A stretch of 64,000 bases of DNA. Origin: JBKBII01 sp046299415. GTDB taxonomy: Bacteria > Pseudomonadota > Gammaproteobacteria > Ectothiorhodospirales > Ectothiorhodospiraceae. Made by a program: the position numbers and the translations under genes. Positions within the stretch are counted from its first letter, which is position 1, and each line of letters starts with the position of its first letter. The notes beneath the pieces were generated by a model. It was given only the letters and a program-made list of their open reading frames with translations. It made no database searches and was not told the DNA's origin. The stretch lies in the NCBI GenBank assembly GCA_046299415.1, contig JBKBII010000003.1:186001-250000 (forward strand), read 5' to 3'. Below are positions 9,343 to 18,300 of this stretch, one piece after another.

Positions 9343-10803
9343 ATGAACCACATCGCAGACCGACAAGGTAAAAACACCAAGCGCCAGCACGACGATTTAA
9401 CCCATGTCCTGATCGACCGGCTCACGCAACGACTGGGCCCCGCAGCCATCCTCAGCGACCCAGCAGACTGCCTCGCCTACGGCGTCGACAACTCCCGTCG
9501 CATGAATCAACCCCTGGCCGTCGTGCTTCCGAGTCACGAAGAAGAGGTCGCGATCGCGGTCCGCACCCTTCGAGAGCTCAAACGCGGCGCTCAAGGCCAC
9601 GGCGAGCGGCCGGCCTTGAGTCTGACGCCTCGCGGCCGAGGAACTGGCACCACAGGCGCCGCGGTACCGAACGCAAACGGGGTCGTGATCAGCTTCGAGC
9701 GGATGCGTCAAATCATCGAAGTCGATCCCGACAACCGCTGGCTGGTGGCGCAACCCGGCGTCACCAACGCCGAAGTTCAAACGGCCGCTCACGAGCACGG
9801 CCTATTCTGGCCACCCGATCCCACATCGAGCGCGTTCTGCACGATTGGCGGCAATATTGCGCACAACAGTGCCGGTCCACACGCCGTAAAATACGGCACC
9901 ACTCGGGACAACACCCTCGGTCTTCGCGCGGTAACCGGCGCCGGCGACATCATTCGCACCGGCGTCCACACCACCAAAGGCGTTGTCGGCTATGACCTCA
10001 CTCGGCTCTTGATCGGCTCGGAGGGCACACTGGCGCTGACCACCGAGGCGACGCTGCGTCTGAGCCCAAAGCCAGCTGCCACGCGCTTGCTGCTCGCTCG
10101 ATTCACGAGCGTATCCGGCGCGTCCCAAGCCATCATCCGCATCATGCGCCAACCCGTCACACCGTCCACACTAGAGTTCATGGATCAAGCCGCAGTCCGC
10201 CTCATGCGCGACCCTGGTGGTGTCGGTATCCCGGCCGCAGTCAACGCACTGCTGATGATCGAAGTCGACGGCACACCGGAGACACTCGACGCCGCGGCCG
10301 CAGCGATCACCGCCGCCGCACAAGGCCCCGACTGTCACGACGTCCTCGCAGCGAAAAGCACAATCGAGCGCGACGAAATCTGGGCCGTACGTAAAGCCCT
10401 CTCGCCGACCCTACGATCGATCGCACCGAAGAAGATCAACGAAGACATCGCCGTACCGGTCGCCCAAATCGCGACGCTGACCGCTCGCCTCGATGACATG
10501 GCAACGCGTCACCGGATTCGCATTGCGGCATTTGGCCACGCGGGGAACGGCAATCTTCATGTCAATCTGCTGATTGATCCCGACGATGCCGACGAAGCCC
10601 AAAGAGCGGAAGACTGTCTCGCCGAGCTGTTTCGCGTGGTTCTTGAACTTCGAGGCACCCTGTCCGGAGAACACGGCGTGGGGCTAGCCAAACGCGCTTA
10701 TATTGGAGCCGAGCTTGATCCTACGTCTGTTCGTCTGATGTATGAACTCAAGCGCGTCTTCGATCCCGACGGGCTTCTCAACCCAGACAAAACGCTGCCG
10801 TAA
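9343..10803 (+). CDS. FAD-linked oxidase, GlcD / D-lactate dehydrogenase type
   Basis: Flavoprotein of 486 residues of the VAO/PCMH superfamily that oxidises a 2-hydroxy acid such as glycolate or D-lactate. The N-terminal FAD-binding domain shows LTPRGRGTGTTGAAVPN, then IGGNIAHNSAGPHAVKYGTTRDNTLGL and YDLTRLLIGSEGTLALTTEATLRL. The C-terminal FAD-oxidase domain has AFGHAGNGNLHVNL and ends with GTLSGEHGVGLAKR and FDPDGLLNPDKTLP. No GlcE or GlcF partners are adjacent, so a stand-alone D-lactate or D-2-hydroxyacid dehydrogenase is as likely as glycolate oxidase. ATG 9343 is the first in frame; the ribosome-binding site is weak. Confidence 0.85.
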   Translation: MNHIADRQGKNTKRQHDDLTHVLIDRLTQRLGPAAILSDPADCLAYGVDNSRRMNQPLAVVLPSHEEEVAIAVRTLRELKRGAQGHGERPALSLTPRGRGTGTTGAAVPNANGVVISFERMRQIIEVDPDNRWLVAQPGVTNAEVQTAAHEHGLFWPPDPTSSAFCTIGGNIAHNSAGPHAVKYGTTRDNTLGLRAVTGAGDIIRTGVHTTKGVVGYDLTRLLIGSEGTLALTTEATLRLSPKPAATRLLLARFTSVSGASQAIIRIMRQPVTPSTLEFMDQAAVRLMRDPGGVGIPAAVNALLMIEVDGTPETLDAAAAAITAAAQGPDCHDVLAAKSTIERDEIWAVRKALSPTLRSIAPKKINEDIAVPVAQIATLTARLDDMATRHRIRIAAFGHAGNGNLHVNLLIDPDDADEAQRAEDCLAELFRVVLELRGTLSGEHGVGLAKRAYIGAELDPTSVRLMYELKRVFDPDGLLNPDKTLP

Positions 10804-11033
10804 TCAAGCAAAATCGACCGGATATGACCTCGAGGCTGGGTTGCAGACATGCCCGCCCAATCGGCCAACAACGCCTTTGCGCCAAACCTTGTAGCCCGCG
10901 TCTGGCTGCTCCATTCAGGCCGGCTCTGCACGTAGCGCTGACTTCGTCGCTCAATCCGACACGCTCAGCTCGCGGCGACATCAATCCACCAGACCGAGGA
11001 ACATCATCATTGCCGAGGCTCCGATCGTCTCCG

Positions 11034-12479
11034 TTACTTCACAACGCGAAAGTTCGATCGCCGGCGCTCAGCCTTACTCCTCTCTGAGTCGGTGCCGCCA
11101 TTTCCAGACTTGGATCCAGCGCCTCGAGACCCGGGATTCGGCCGTGGTTCGCCCGGCGACTCAATCGTGTCCGGGGGGCAGCGATCATCGCCGCCACCAT
11201 CATCGGCCGACTGAAGTCGGTCTGATGATCGCCTGTCGGATCGAGCCGCACGCTTCGACGAGAGCAGGCCTTGCGCACCCGACGCACCGGATGCAGTCGC
11301 TGATGATGAGTCGACACCCGTTGGGCGGTCGACGGACTCCGATTCCCTCTGTCCAACAACGTTCTTCGTTTTTCGGCGGGACGTGACCTTCTCGGTCGAT
11401 CTGGATTTTCGTGGCATCGCGCCTGTCGTCTTCGCCTTGGTCGAGCGAAGACCCGGCCGCTCGCCGTCCGCATGACTGATTTCCCGAGATCCAGATTCGC
11501 CCGCTCCATCGGAAGAATCAGACGGATCGTTGATAACCGATGGTTTCCGGCCACGTTTCAATCGCGAGGAGGCGGGCTTTGCCGTGCCAGATAATGGCGA
11601 GCCGACCGCTGGTGTCGTCCGATCCGCTTTTGCGCTGGCGCTTTGGCCAACATCTTTCGCGACAACGCCGCTCTCGCCAGGCCCACCATCGGCCGCTGCT
11701 TTGTCGCCAGACGTCAGCGACGGGAGCTCCGCCTTGTTCTCGAGATCAGTGCGCCGACCTTTCTGCCCCGCCCTTCGAGTCGCCTTGCGCGCTCCCTCGG
11801 CCCGCGAACGCGAAATCCCTGCCTGCTCGTCTCGTTGGGCAAGGCTTCGCGACGCCCTTCCGGCATCCGTTGACTGAAGATGATCGGCACGTGACGCGTC
11901 TGTTTCGGCGTCTCCGTGCGTACCCTTTCCGCTGCTCAGATCGCGAACGCGAACCGCCAATCGATCGTCTTCCGCAGCACTTGGCTCGCTGACTAGGCTT
12001 GATTCCGCGGCGTCCGGAGCATCTTCGTGCTCACCGACCGATTGTTTGCGCGGCGGCACGACACTGAATCCCTTGCGAGCTGCCGGCGCTGGCGTGGCTC
12101 CACGCGACGCGGCATACGCCCTGCGATCCCTGGACTCAGACGGCGCAGAGGCCATCAACGCCTCGTGACCTGGCTCAGCACCAAACACCATGCCTTGGCG
12201 TGACTCCCGCGCAAACACCGCAAGAACCGCACGCATCGGAACGACAATCGAATGAGGGGTTCCAGCGAAGCGGGCTGAAAACGAAAGCCACTGATCGTCC
12301 TGCACGTAATCCCGAACAGCAGAAGGCGCCACATTCAATGTGATGCGGCCATCCTGCACAAACGCCGCGGGCACCTCAGCCGCAGGATCCGTCGCATCCA
12401 CGACCACATGCGGCGTCCACCCATTATCGACGACCCAGTCGATCAACGCGCGAAACAAGTAGGGTCTCGCTGGAATCAT
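11034..12479 (-). CDS. sspB: ClpXP adaptor SspB with a giant low-complexity linker
   Basis: Adaptor that delivers ssrA-tagged and other substrates to ClpXP. Residues 1-110 are the SspB core: RPYLFRALIDWVVDNGWTPH, then DGRITLNVAPSAVRDY and WLSFSARFAGTPHSIVVPM. The protein ends in SNFRVVK, matching the conserved ClpX-binding XB peptide (E. coli SspB ends in RVVK). Between them lie about 360 residues dominated by S, R, K, E, D, G, A and T, where other SspB proteins have a few dozen. Length is 481 against a usual 130-165. The ATG at 12479 has GGAGG at 6-nt spacing. No frameshift is apparent, since the correct tail is reached in frame. Confidence 0.92.
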   Translation of the reverse strand: MIPARPYLFRALIDWVVDNGWTPHVVVDATDPAAEVPAAFVQDGRITLNVAPSAVRDYVQDDQWLSFSARFAGTPHSIVVPMRAVLAVFARESRQGMVFGAEPGHEALMASAPSESRDRRAYAASRGATPAPAARKGFSVVPPRKQSVGEHEDAPDAAESSLVSEPSAAEDDRLAVRVRDLSSGKGTHGDAETDASRADHLQSTDAGRASRSLAQRDEQAGISRSRAEGARKATRRAGQKGRRTDLENKAELPSLTSGDKAAADGGPGESGVVAKDVGQSASAKADRTTPAVGSPLSGTAKPASSRLKRGRKPSVINDPSDSSDGAGESGSREISHADGERPGLRSTKAKTTGAMPRKSRSTEKVTSRRKTKNVVGQRESESVDRPTGVDSSSATASGASGAQGLLSSKRAARSDRRSSDRLQSADDGGGDDRCPPDTIESPGEPRPNPGSRGAGSKSGNGGTDSERSKAERRRSNFRVVK

Positions 12480-12480
12480 G

Positions 12481-12702
12481 TCAAACCTCCAACGCGAAAA
12501 CCGAAATTTCTGCCCCTGCGGAGGACAGGGCGCAACGCCTCAGGACCTGACGACCGAGCACACGATTCGCACTACTCCGCTGTGCCAGGGCGATGATCGA
12601 GACCAACGCGTGTGACGCAACCCCATGCGATCGACCAAGCCGATGAAAACCCCGGCAACGGATACTCGAAACTTTCCGACTGTTTCCGGACCCCCGCGTC
12701 AT
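12481..12702 (-). CDS. Possible small ORF filling the sspA-sspB gap
   Basis: Frame of 73 codons whose ATG overlaps the sspA stop as ATGA and whose TGA ends one base before the sspB start codon. It exactly bridges the unusually wide gap between the two genes. The product is basic, without recognised domains, and its third-position GC is lower than that of its neighbours. The geometry suggests translational coupling, but a chance opening is equally possible. Confidence 0.25.
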   Translation of the reverse strand: MTRGSGNSRKVSSIRCRGFHRLGRSHGVASHALVSIIALAQRSSANRVLGRQVLRRCALSSAGAEISVFALEV

Positions 12703-13328
12703 TTCTGCGGCAGCTCACGCTCGGCAACGGTCAGACTCGCTTCAAACGCTGGTCGTGAGCAAACCCGTTCAGCGTAAGCGCGAATCGCGTCGGGAAGCGA
12801 ATCCCAAGTCAGGCCCAGAGAAGGAATTCGCCACATCACTGGGGCGATCGCAGTATCGACCATCGAATACTCATCGCTGAGAAAATAGGGCTTGAGTTCA
12901 AAGATCTCCTGCGACGCCACAAGGCTCTCGCGCAACGCCTTGCGCGCCTTCGCCAACGCCGGCCCGCCTGACGCCCTGATCGAATCGATAGCCTCATACC
13001 AATCGCGCTCGATCCGATACAAGGAAAGGCGCGCAACCGCTCTTGCGATCGGATCCACAGGCATCAACGGAGGATGCGGGAAACGCTCATCGAGATATTC
13101 GGAAATCGGATGCAATCCGTAGACCGGCAGATCACGGTCGACCAGCGTCGGCGCTTCGGCATATGGATTTAGATCGGCCAGATCCTCCGCTGCCGAGGGA
13201 TCGTCGGTCGCAATGACATCTGCCGAAACGTCCTTCTCCGCAAGGATGATCCGAATTCGATGGCAACGCGGACAATCCGGTGCCGAGTACAACGTGATTA
13301 CCGAACGACGATTCGCAACCACCGCCAT
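12699..13328 (-). CDS. sspA: Stringent starvation protein A (GST-fold RNA polymerase-associated protein)
   Basis: Glutathione-transferase-fold protein that binds RNA polymerase and affects stationary-phase transcription. Its 209 residues show the thioredoxin-like half (ITLYSAPDCPRCHRIRIILAEK), ADLNPYAEAPTLVDRDLPVYG and the SspA-typical surface segment ISEYLDERFPHPPLMPVDPIARA. The conserved P-H-P-P region is the part that contacts polymerase in E. coli. The all-helical C-terminal half ends at ERELPQK. It lies downstream of petABC and upstream of sspB, the order seen in many gamma- and betaproteobacteria. The 853-nt gap and a terminator after petC suggest its own promoter. Confidence 0.93.
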   Translation of the reverse strand: MAVVANRRSVITLYSAPDCPRCHRIRIILAEKDVSADVIATDDPSAAEDLADLNPYAEAPTLVDRDLPVYGLHPISEYLDERFPHPPLMPVDPIARAVARLSLYRIERDWYEAIDSIRASGGPALAKARKALRESLVASQEIFELKPYFLSDEYSMVDTAIAPVMWRIPSLGLTWDSLPDAIRAYAERVCSRPAFEASLTVAERELPQK

Positions 13329-14014
13329 GAGCGACTCCGACTGGTTGAAGAAAACGATCGCCGTACTAGACCGGCAACCGTTGGGAACAATTCAAAAAAC
13401 CGACAACGCTGTCACCAACTCACGACCGTCAAGACGACCCAGCGACGAAGTCCCGTTAAGCGGCGCGCCACGACTTCGAATTCACGACCCAAGTATGAGC
13501 CGGGAATAACACCCCAGAAAGCCGCTCCAGAAATCACGACCTGGGACGACCGTCCTGCCATCGCAGCGATGAGACCTCAGACGACTCCATCCTTCTGCGC
13601 CCAAAGCATCGGTTGCAAGGCCCGCTCGAGACGTCAGTCCAGGCCGACCACAATCAAGCACCTCATGCGCCACCCAATATTCACTTCCCGCGCGTCACCT
13701 GAGGCGTGGTTCACCCGACCCGACCAGGCATGGAGAATGAGCCATCAACACCTTTCGTTCGCCGTGAACGGGTCCAAAACTCAGTCGAACACGTTGACAC
13801 GGCGCATCTCACCCACAGAGCCTCTCAGCCATGATCCGGGACGCTCAAGTTACGCAGGCCCAAATCGAATACGTCTTGACCGGATCGCCGCACACCTGAT
13901 GAGATCAAATGCTCCGACCGCAGGCCCGACCGGATTTCGAATCTGAGCGCGACAGCTTGCCCTCTCCTATTCGATCCTGGTCAGACTCCGCCGCGATTAC
14001 AGCTCGGCGGCTCG

Positions 14015-14037
14015 CTGTTATGTGGCGATCATAACAG
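14015..14037. repeat. Perfect inverted repeat, 8-bp arms
   Basis: CTGTTATG (14015-14022) and CATAACAG (14030-14037) are perfect inverse complements around a 7-nt spacer. It lies just after the petABC terminator on the minus strand, so it could be an operator for the downstream sspA transcript or an auxiliary hairpin. No regulator can be assigned. Confidence 0.5.
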
Positions 14038-14040
14038 AAC

Positions 14041-14092
14041 GCAAAAACGCCCCGACCCATGTTCAGAGCATTCCTGAACGAGCCGGAGCGTT
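14041..14092 (-). terminator. Intrinsic terminator of petABC
   Basis: On the minus strand AACGCTCCG (14084-14092) pairs with CGGGGCGTT (14046-14054), nine pairs including one G-T. An inner stem GTTCAG/CTGAAC lies within, and further T residues follow. It sits about 90 nt after the petC stop. Confidence 0.75.
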
Positions 14093-14181
14093 CCAGATCA
14101 AGCAGGCCGGCGCAACATCCACCGAACCCAACAGCCCAACCGTATTCGAAGGCCTGTCTCAAATACGGGAAGAACGGTCGA

Positions 14182-14922
14182 TTAGTGCTTGATGTCCTTC
14201 CAGTATTCCTTCTTGAGGAAGTAAGCAAGCACGGTAAAGAGGCCAAGGAACAGCAAAACCCAAAAGCCGACAACTCGACGATCGTCGCGAACCGGTTCAC
14301 CCAAGTAGGCCAAATACGTCACGAGATCACGAATCGCTCGATCGTATTCCGCGCCCGTCATCGAACCAGGAACAGCCTGCTCGAAATGGGTGTGGCCTTC
14401 ATCGTCGACAACCTTCCGCTGAAAACCCTGCAGCTCCCACAACACGTGCGGCATGCCAACGTTGCCAAAAACGGTGTTGTTGACGCCCAAGGGGCGCGAC
14501 TCGTCGAGATAGAACGACCGCAGGAACGTGTACAACCAATCCGTTCCTCGAATACGAGCCGTCAGCGTCAAGTCGGGAGGTGCCTTACCAAAAGCCTCGG
14601 CGCCGTACTCGGACGCCATCGCGATCGTCATCAATGACCCGGGAGATTTTTGCTCCCCGTCATCGAACTGAAAGATCAGATAGTCGGCGACCTCGTTCTC
14701 GGTCAAACCGATATCGCGCCCCACTCGGCTGTACCGCATGTATTTGGTCGAGTGGCAACCCATGCAGTAGTTGACGAACAACCGCGCACCGCGCTGAAGC
14801 TGAGCCTCGTTCGTCGTATCGATCGTAACCGAATCAAGCGGAACCGAAGGACCCGCCGCCTGAACCGGCGCGCCCAATACGGCGGCCGCTCCAATCATCA
14901 TTGTTGCAATCAGATTCTTCAT
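14182..14922 (-). CDS. petC: Cytochrome c1 of the bc1 complex
   Basis: Haem c subunit of ubiquinol:cytochrome c oxidoreductase. The 246-residue precursor has a signal peptide (MKNLIATMMIG... ending near VQA, about residue 22). It has the haem-binding motif CMGCH (about 53-57), the GMPHVLWELQG segment, a probable methionine ligand in that region, and a C-terminal membrane anchor (about 220-238) followed by KKEYWKDIKH. The ATG at 14922 overlaps the petB stop as ATGA. Last gene of the petABC operon; an intrinsic terminator follows. Confidence 0.96.
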   Translation of the reverse strand: MKNLIATMMIGAAAVLGAPVQAAGPSVPLDSVTIDTTNEAQLQRGARLFVNYCMGCHSTKYMRYSRVGRDIGLTENEVADYLIFQFDDGEQKSPGSLMTIAMASEYGAEAFGKAPPDLTLTARIRGTDWLYTFLRSFYLDESRPLGVNNTVFGNVGMPHVLWELQGFQRKVVDDEGHTHFEQAVPGSMTGAEYDRAIRDLVTYLAYLGEPVRDDRRVVGFWVLLFLGLFTVLAYFLKKEYWKDIKH

Positions 14923-16331
14923 CAAGCAGTGACCCTTTCTGGAACCGGCTTGTCATGCGACAGACTCTTGACGAGCGCGGGCACGATCATCACCGCAAAC
15001 AGGTAGACCGTTGGCACGAACCACCACGAAACAACCAACGAGGGGTCGGTGCCGCCAATGCGGAACAGGTCGTACAACGTATAGACCGCGACGATTCCGC
15101 CAAAGGCGATCGCGCTGAACCCCAACGAGCGCTCTTTGCTCAGGAACCAAAGCATAAAGAAGAACGCGAAGTACACCGTGGAGAACCGTAGGCTGATCTC
15201 GGTGATCAACGAAGTGGCCTGCTGCAGGCCGGCCCAACCAAGCACAACGAACGCCACCACAAACACGGCCAAGTTGAGTCGTGCGGCAGCCGAGCGATAG
15301 CGCATCGATTTGACCGGGTTGCGGTCAAGCCAAGGCACAAAAAACAGTACCACCACAGCAAGGCCCATCGCGACGACCCCGAGGAAGGGATCAGGCACTG
15401 AGCGCAGTACTGAGTAGAACGACGTGAAATACCAGACCGGCGGAATCAGCTCCGGCGTGACCAACGGATTGGCCGGAATGAAGTTATCAGCCTTGAGGAA
15501 CTTGCCGCCCATCTCCGGCGCGAAGAACACGATCGCGAAAAAGATGATCATGAACACGCCCACACCAACCAGGTCTTTCACGGTGTAGTACGGGTGGAAG
15601 GGAATGCCGTCTTTCGGGATCCCGTTTTCGTCCTTGACCTTCTTGATCTCGACGCCATCCGGGTTGTTCGAGCCAACCTCATGCAGCGCGATAATGTGGA
15701 CCACCACCAAGCCGAGCAGCACGATCGGCAACGCCACCACGTGCAGCGCGAAGAAGCGGTTCAGTGTCGCGTCCGATAGCAGAAAATCACCACGAATCCA
15801 AGTCACAAGGTCAGGGCCGATCACCGGAATCGTCGCGAAGAGGTTCACGATGACCTGTGCGCCCCAGTACGACATCTGACCCCAGGGCAGCAGGTAGCCT
15901 GCGAACGCCTCCGCCATCAGCACCACGTAGATCAAGACGCCGATCACCCAGATCAGCTCACGTGGCTGCTTATAAGAGCCGTACAGCATCGCTCGGAACA
16001 TGTGGAGATACACGACAACGAAAAACATCGACGCGCCCGTCGAGTGCATGTAGCGAATCAACCAACCCCACTCGACGTCTCGCATGATGTATTCGACGGA
16101 CGCAAACGCGAGTTCGGCATCCGGCTTGTAGAACATCGTCAGAAAAATCCCCGTGACGAGTTGAATCACCAGCACGAGCAATGCGAGCGAGCCAAAGAAG
16201 TACCAAAAGTTGAAGTTTTTCGGCGCGTAATAACGCGCCAAGTGTTCGTTCCACATTGAAGACAATGGGAATCGGGCATCCACCCAACCGAGGAGGCCTC
16301 CCTGCCACTTTTCAGCGGTATTACCGGCCAT
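14922..16331 (-). CDS. petB: Cytochrome b of the bc1 complex
   Basis: Di-haem membrane subunit that oxidises ubiquinol and reduces quinone. The 469-residue protein has the expected eight or more membrane helices. Haem-ligand histidines are visible in RYMHSTGASMFFVVVYLHMFR and in LNRFFALHVVALPIVLLGLVVVHIIALHEVGS, and the Qo-site PEW-type motif is present as PELIPPVWYF. GVEIKKVKDENGIPKDGIPFHPYYTVKD is the usual cytochrome b loop. It is somewhat longer than many bacterial homologues, with two extra hydrophobic stretches at the C-terminus (about 375-460). It overlaps the petA stop by one base (TAATG) and petC by ATGA. Confidence 0.97.
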   Translation of the reverse strand: MAGNTAEKWQGGLLGWVDARFPLSSMWNEHLARYYAPKNFNFWYFFGSLALLVLVIQLVTGIFLTMFYKPDAELAFASVEYIMRDVEWGWLIRYMHSTGASMFFVVVYLHMFRAMLYGSYKQPRELIWVIGVLIYVVLMAEAFAGYLLPWGQMSYWGAQVIVNLFATIPVIGPDLVTWIRGDFLLSDATLNRFFALHVVALPIVLLGLVVVHIIALHEVGSNNPDGVEIKKVKDENGIPKDGIPFHPYYTVKDLVGVGVFMIIFFAIVFFAPEMGGKFLKADNFIPANPLVTPELIPPVWYFTSFYSVLRSVPDPFLGVVAMGLAVVVLFFVPWLDRNPVKSMRYRSAAARLNLAVFVVAFVVLGWAGLQQATSLITEISLRFSTVYFAFFFMLWFLSKERSLGFSAIAFGGIVAVYTLYDLFRIGGTDPSLVVSWWFVPTVYLFAVMIVPALVKSLSHDKPVPERVTA

Positions 16332-16933
16332 TACGCAGCTCCTCTGTCACCATGTTCGCCGACAAGAATTCGGCCTTCGTCAATATAGTAGTGCGGCGGC
16401 ACCACGAGGTTGGTTGCCGCAGGCATATTGCGGTATACGCGGCCCGCCATATCGAAGCGAGAACCGTGACAGCCGCACAGCCACCCGCCGCGCCAGTCCG
16501 GGCCCATATCGGCGGGAGCGATCTCCGGACGGTATGTCGGCGAGCACCCGAGGTGCGTGCAGATACCGATCAGCACCAGCGTTTCCGGCTCAATCGAGCG
16601 AGTCTCGTTCTGGGCATATTCCGGCTGCTGGCTCGCGACTTCAGACGCCGGATCGCGGAGACGATCACGAACCTCCGTCAGACCTTCGAGCATTTCCTCG
16701 GTGCGCCGAACGATCCAGATCGGGTTGCCGCGCCACCCAACGTTGAGCAACTGGCCCGGCTCGATCGCAGAGATGTTGACCTCGACCGGCGCACCTGCCG
16801 CCTGAGCGCGCGCACTCGGCTGCAACGATGCCACGAAAGGCACCGCGACCGCCGCTACGCCTGCACCACCAACCACGGTCGTCGTCGCTAGCAGAAAGCG
16901 CCTCCGGCCCCGATCAATCCCCTCGTTCGCCAT
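16331..16933 (-). CDS. petA: Rieske iron-sulfur subunit of the bc1 complex
   Basis: Carries the 2Fe-2S cluster that takes electrons from quinol to cytochrome c1. The 200-residue precursor begins with a Tat-type signal (RGRRRFLLATTTVVGGAG), used as an uncleaved anchor in this family. Cluster motifs are CTHLGC (box 1) and CGCHGSRFD (box 2), giving two Cys and two His ligands plus the disulfide cysteines. First gene of petABC; a candidate promoter lies about 230 nt upstream. Confidence 0.97.
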   Translation of the reverse strand: MANEGIDRGRRRFLLATTTVVGGAGVAAVAVPFVASLQPSARAQAAGAPVEVNISAIEPGQLLNVGWRGNPIWIVRRTEEMLEGLTEVRDRLRDPASEVASQQPEYAQNETRSIEPETLVLIGICTHLGCSPTYRPEIAPADMGPDWRGGWLCGCHGSRFDMAGRVYRNMPAATNLVVPPHYYIDEGRILVGEHGDRGAA

Positions 16934-17282
16934 GTCTCTACCCCGTTTCGTTGCTCACCATGGCCGCCCTGATCCACCGCAGCTGCGGTCGCGACCAGTC
17001 CGCGCCTCATATCCCCGCCCCGATCCTTCCAGAGCAGGCCTGACGGTCGCCAAAAAACCAGCAGCACCGCCCCGATGGCTGACCTCGAGTGCCCGCCAAC
17101 ACCGCATTCACAGCGTTACTGAGCGAGCCGAATAACCGGGCCTGCCACAAAAAGACGCGGTAGCATTCCCGAAAACGCTAATACGGTCAACCGAAGCTGA
17201 ACAAAAACGTGGAATCCGATTTCGTTACTCGCCGTTTTCGCAACGGACCCGCGACCGCGAGACATAACGACGCACGAAAGGG
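16934..17282. other. Upstream region of petABC
   Basis: This stretch before petA holds a candidate sigma-70 promoter (17162-17190) and no convincing coding frame. The resulting leader would be about 225 nt. I see no structured leader element or regulator site I can name. Confidence 0.45.
17162..17190 (-). promoter_or_regulatory. Candidate promoter of petABC
   Basis: On the minus strand TTGACC (17185-17190) and AATGCT (17162-17167) are 17 nt apart, in an AT-richer pocket upstream of petA. The -35 is good and the -10 poor, so this is a suggestion only. Confidence 0.35.
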
Positions 17283-17483
17283 TCAGCGACCGGCCGACGC
17301 CACCATCTTGACTCGCATCGCAGCCCGCCTTAATCGCCGGCAAACCTCTGATACTCCACCCAGCGCGAGAAGATGTTTTTGCGTGAATTGAGCGACTGAC
17401 TCAGCGTCGGCCATGGCCCGCGCCACACAATCCGCAGGTGCAAGAACCGCTAGCGGACCTACGACCTTGGATAACAAGCTCAT
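17283..17483 (-). CDS. Possible small helical protein downstream of the NIF3-type gene
   Basis: Frame of 66 codons from an ATG at 17483, 25 nt after the stop of the NIF3-family gene and in the same direction. The product is predicted helical with balanced composition (LLSKVVGPLAVLAPADCVAR at the start). I recognise no family and see no strong ribosome-binding site. Low-confidence hypothetical. Confidence 0.3.
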   Translation of the reverse strand: MSLLSKVVGPLAVLAPADCVARAMADAESVAQFTQKHLLALGGVSEVCRRLRRAAMRVKMVASAGR

Positions 17484-17508
17484 CACTGAACCGCGTACAG
17501 CGGCTCAA

Positions 17509-18300
17509 TCACACAGGATTCGGACAATCGACAAAGCGATGCTGAACTCCGAACTCGCGCGCAACCCAATCGCCCAAGGCTTGCGGACCACCGCGTTCAG
17601 TCGCGTGATGGCCCGCTGCGAAATAGTGCACCTTCAGCTCGCGAGCCTCGTGCGTCGTCTGCTCGGATACCTCGCCTGACACATAGGCGTCGACGCCCTT
17701 CATCGCAGCGTCAATTAGAAGACGCTGCGCCGCACCCGTGCACCACGCGACGCGCTGAATCACGGGGCGACCGCCATCCAACCACAGCGGGCTTCGATTC
17801 AACGCCTTTTCGATTCGCCGCGCGAACTCCGGCGCACTGAGCCCTGACGGCAAATGACCCACGCATCCGAGCCCGTCAGGGCGCAGGGCGCCATCAATCT
17901 CCAGTTCGAGTGAACGCGCTAATTGCGCGTTATTGCCCAGCTCGGGATGGACATCGAGCGGCAGGTGATAGGTCAGCAAATTGATCCCAGCGCCCATCAG
18001 CGCTGCGATCCTACGCGCCTTGATTCCGGTCAAAGGCGCCGGCTCACCTTTCCAGAAAAACCCGTGGTGCACGATCAATGCATCGGCCTGCCAGTCGATC
18101 GCGGCGTCGATCAACGCCTGACTTGCAGTCACGCCACTCATCACGCGACGAACCCGGGATCGCCCCTCAACCTGAAGCCCGTTCGGGCAGTAGTCGTCGA
18201 AGGCCGCCACATCGAGGTGCTCGGCCAGCGCCGCAACCAGAATATCTCTCTCAACCTCCGCAGCGCCTTCGATCTGGCTCACACCCAGTACCTCTTTCAT
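17509..18300 (-). CDS. NIF3-family dinuclear metal-binding protein
   Basis: Member of the NIF3/YbgI (DUF34) family, a widespread hexameric protein with a two-metal centre; the reaction in bacteria is not firmly known. The 263-residue protein shows the family hallmarks in order: FDDYCPNGLQVEG, VMSGVTASQALIDAAIDW, ALIVHHGFFWKGE (metal-binding His pair), INLLTYHLPLDVHPELGNNAQLA, CTGAAQ, DAYVSGEVSEQTTHEARE and HYFAAGHHATERGGPQAL (further metal ligands). Length is normal. It is divergent from the DegS-type protease gene. Confidence 0.93.
   Translation of the reverse strand: MKEVLGVSQIEGAAEVERDILVAALAEHLDVAAFDDYCPNGLQVEGRSRVRRVMSGVTASQALIDAAIDWQADALIVHHGFFWKGEPAPLTGIKARRIAALMGAGINLLTYHLPLDVHPELGNNAQLARSLELEIDGALRPDGLGCVGHLPSGLSAPEFARRIEKALNRSPLWLDGGRPVIQRVAWCTGAAQRLLIDAAMKGVDAYVSGEVSEQTTHEARELKVHYFAAGHHATERGGPQALGDWVAREFGVQHRFVDCPNPV

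Larger units (their letters stand above)
13329..14181. other. Intergenic region between petC and sspA
   Basis: About 850 nt without a credible gene. It contains the petABC terminator (14041-14092) and an inverted repeat (14015-14037). The promoter of sspA must lie in it but I could not place it. Open frames here (up to 228 codons on the plus strand) are arginine/proline-rich, lack start signals and match nothing. Confidence 0.5.
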
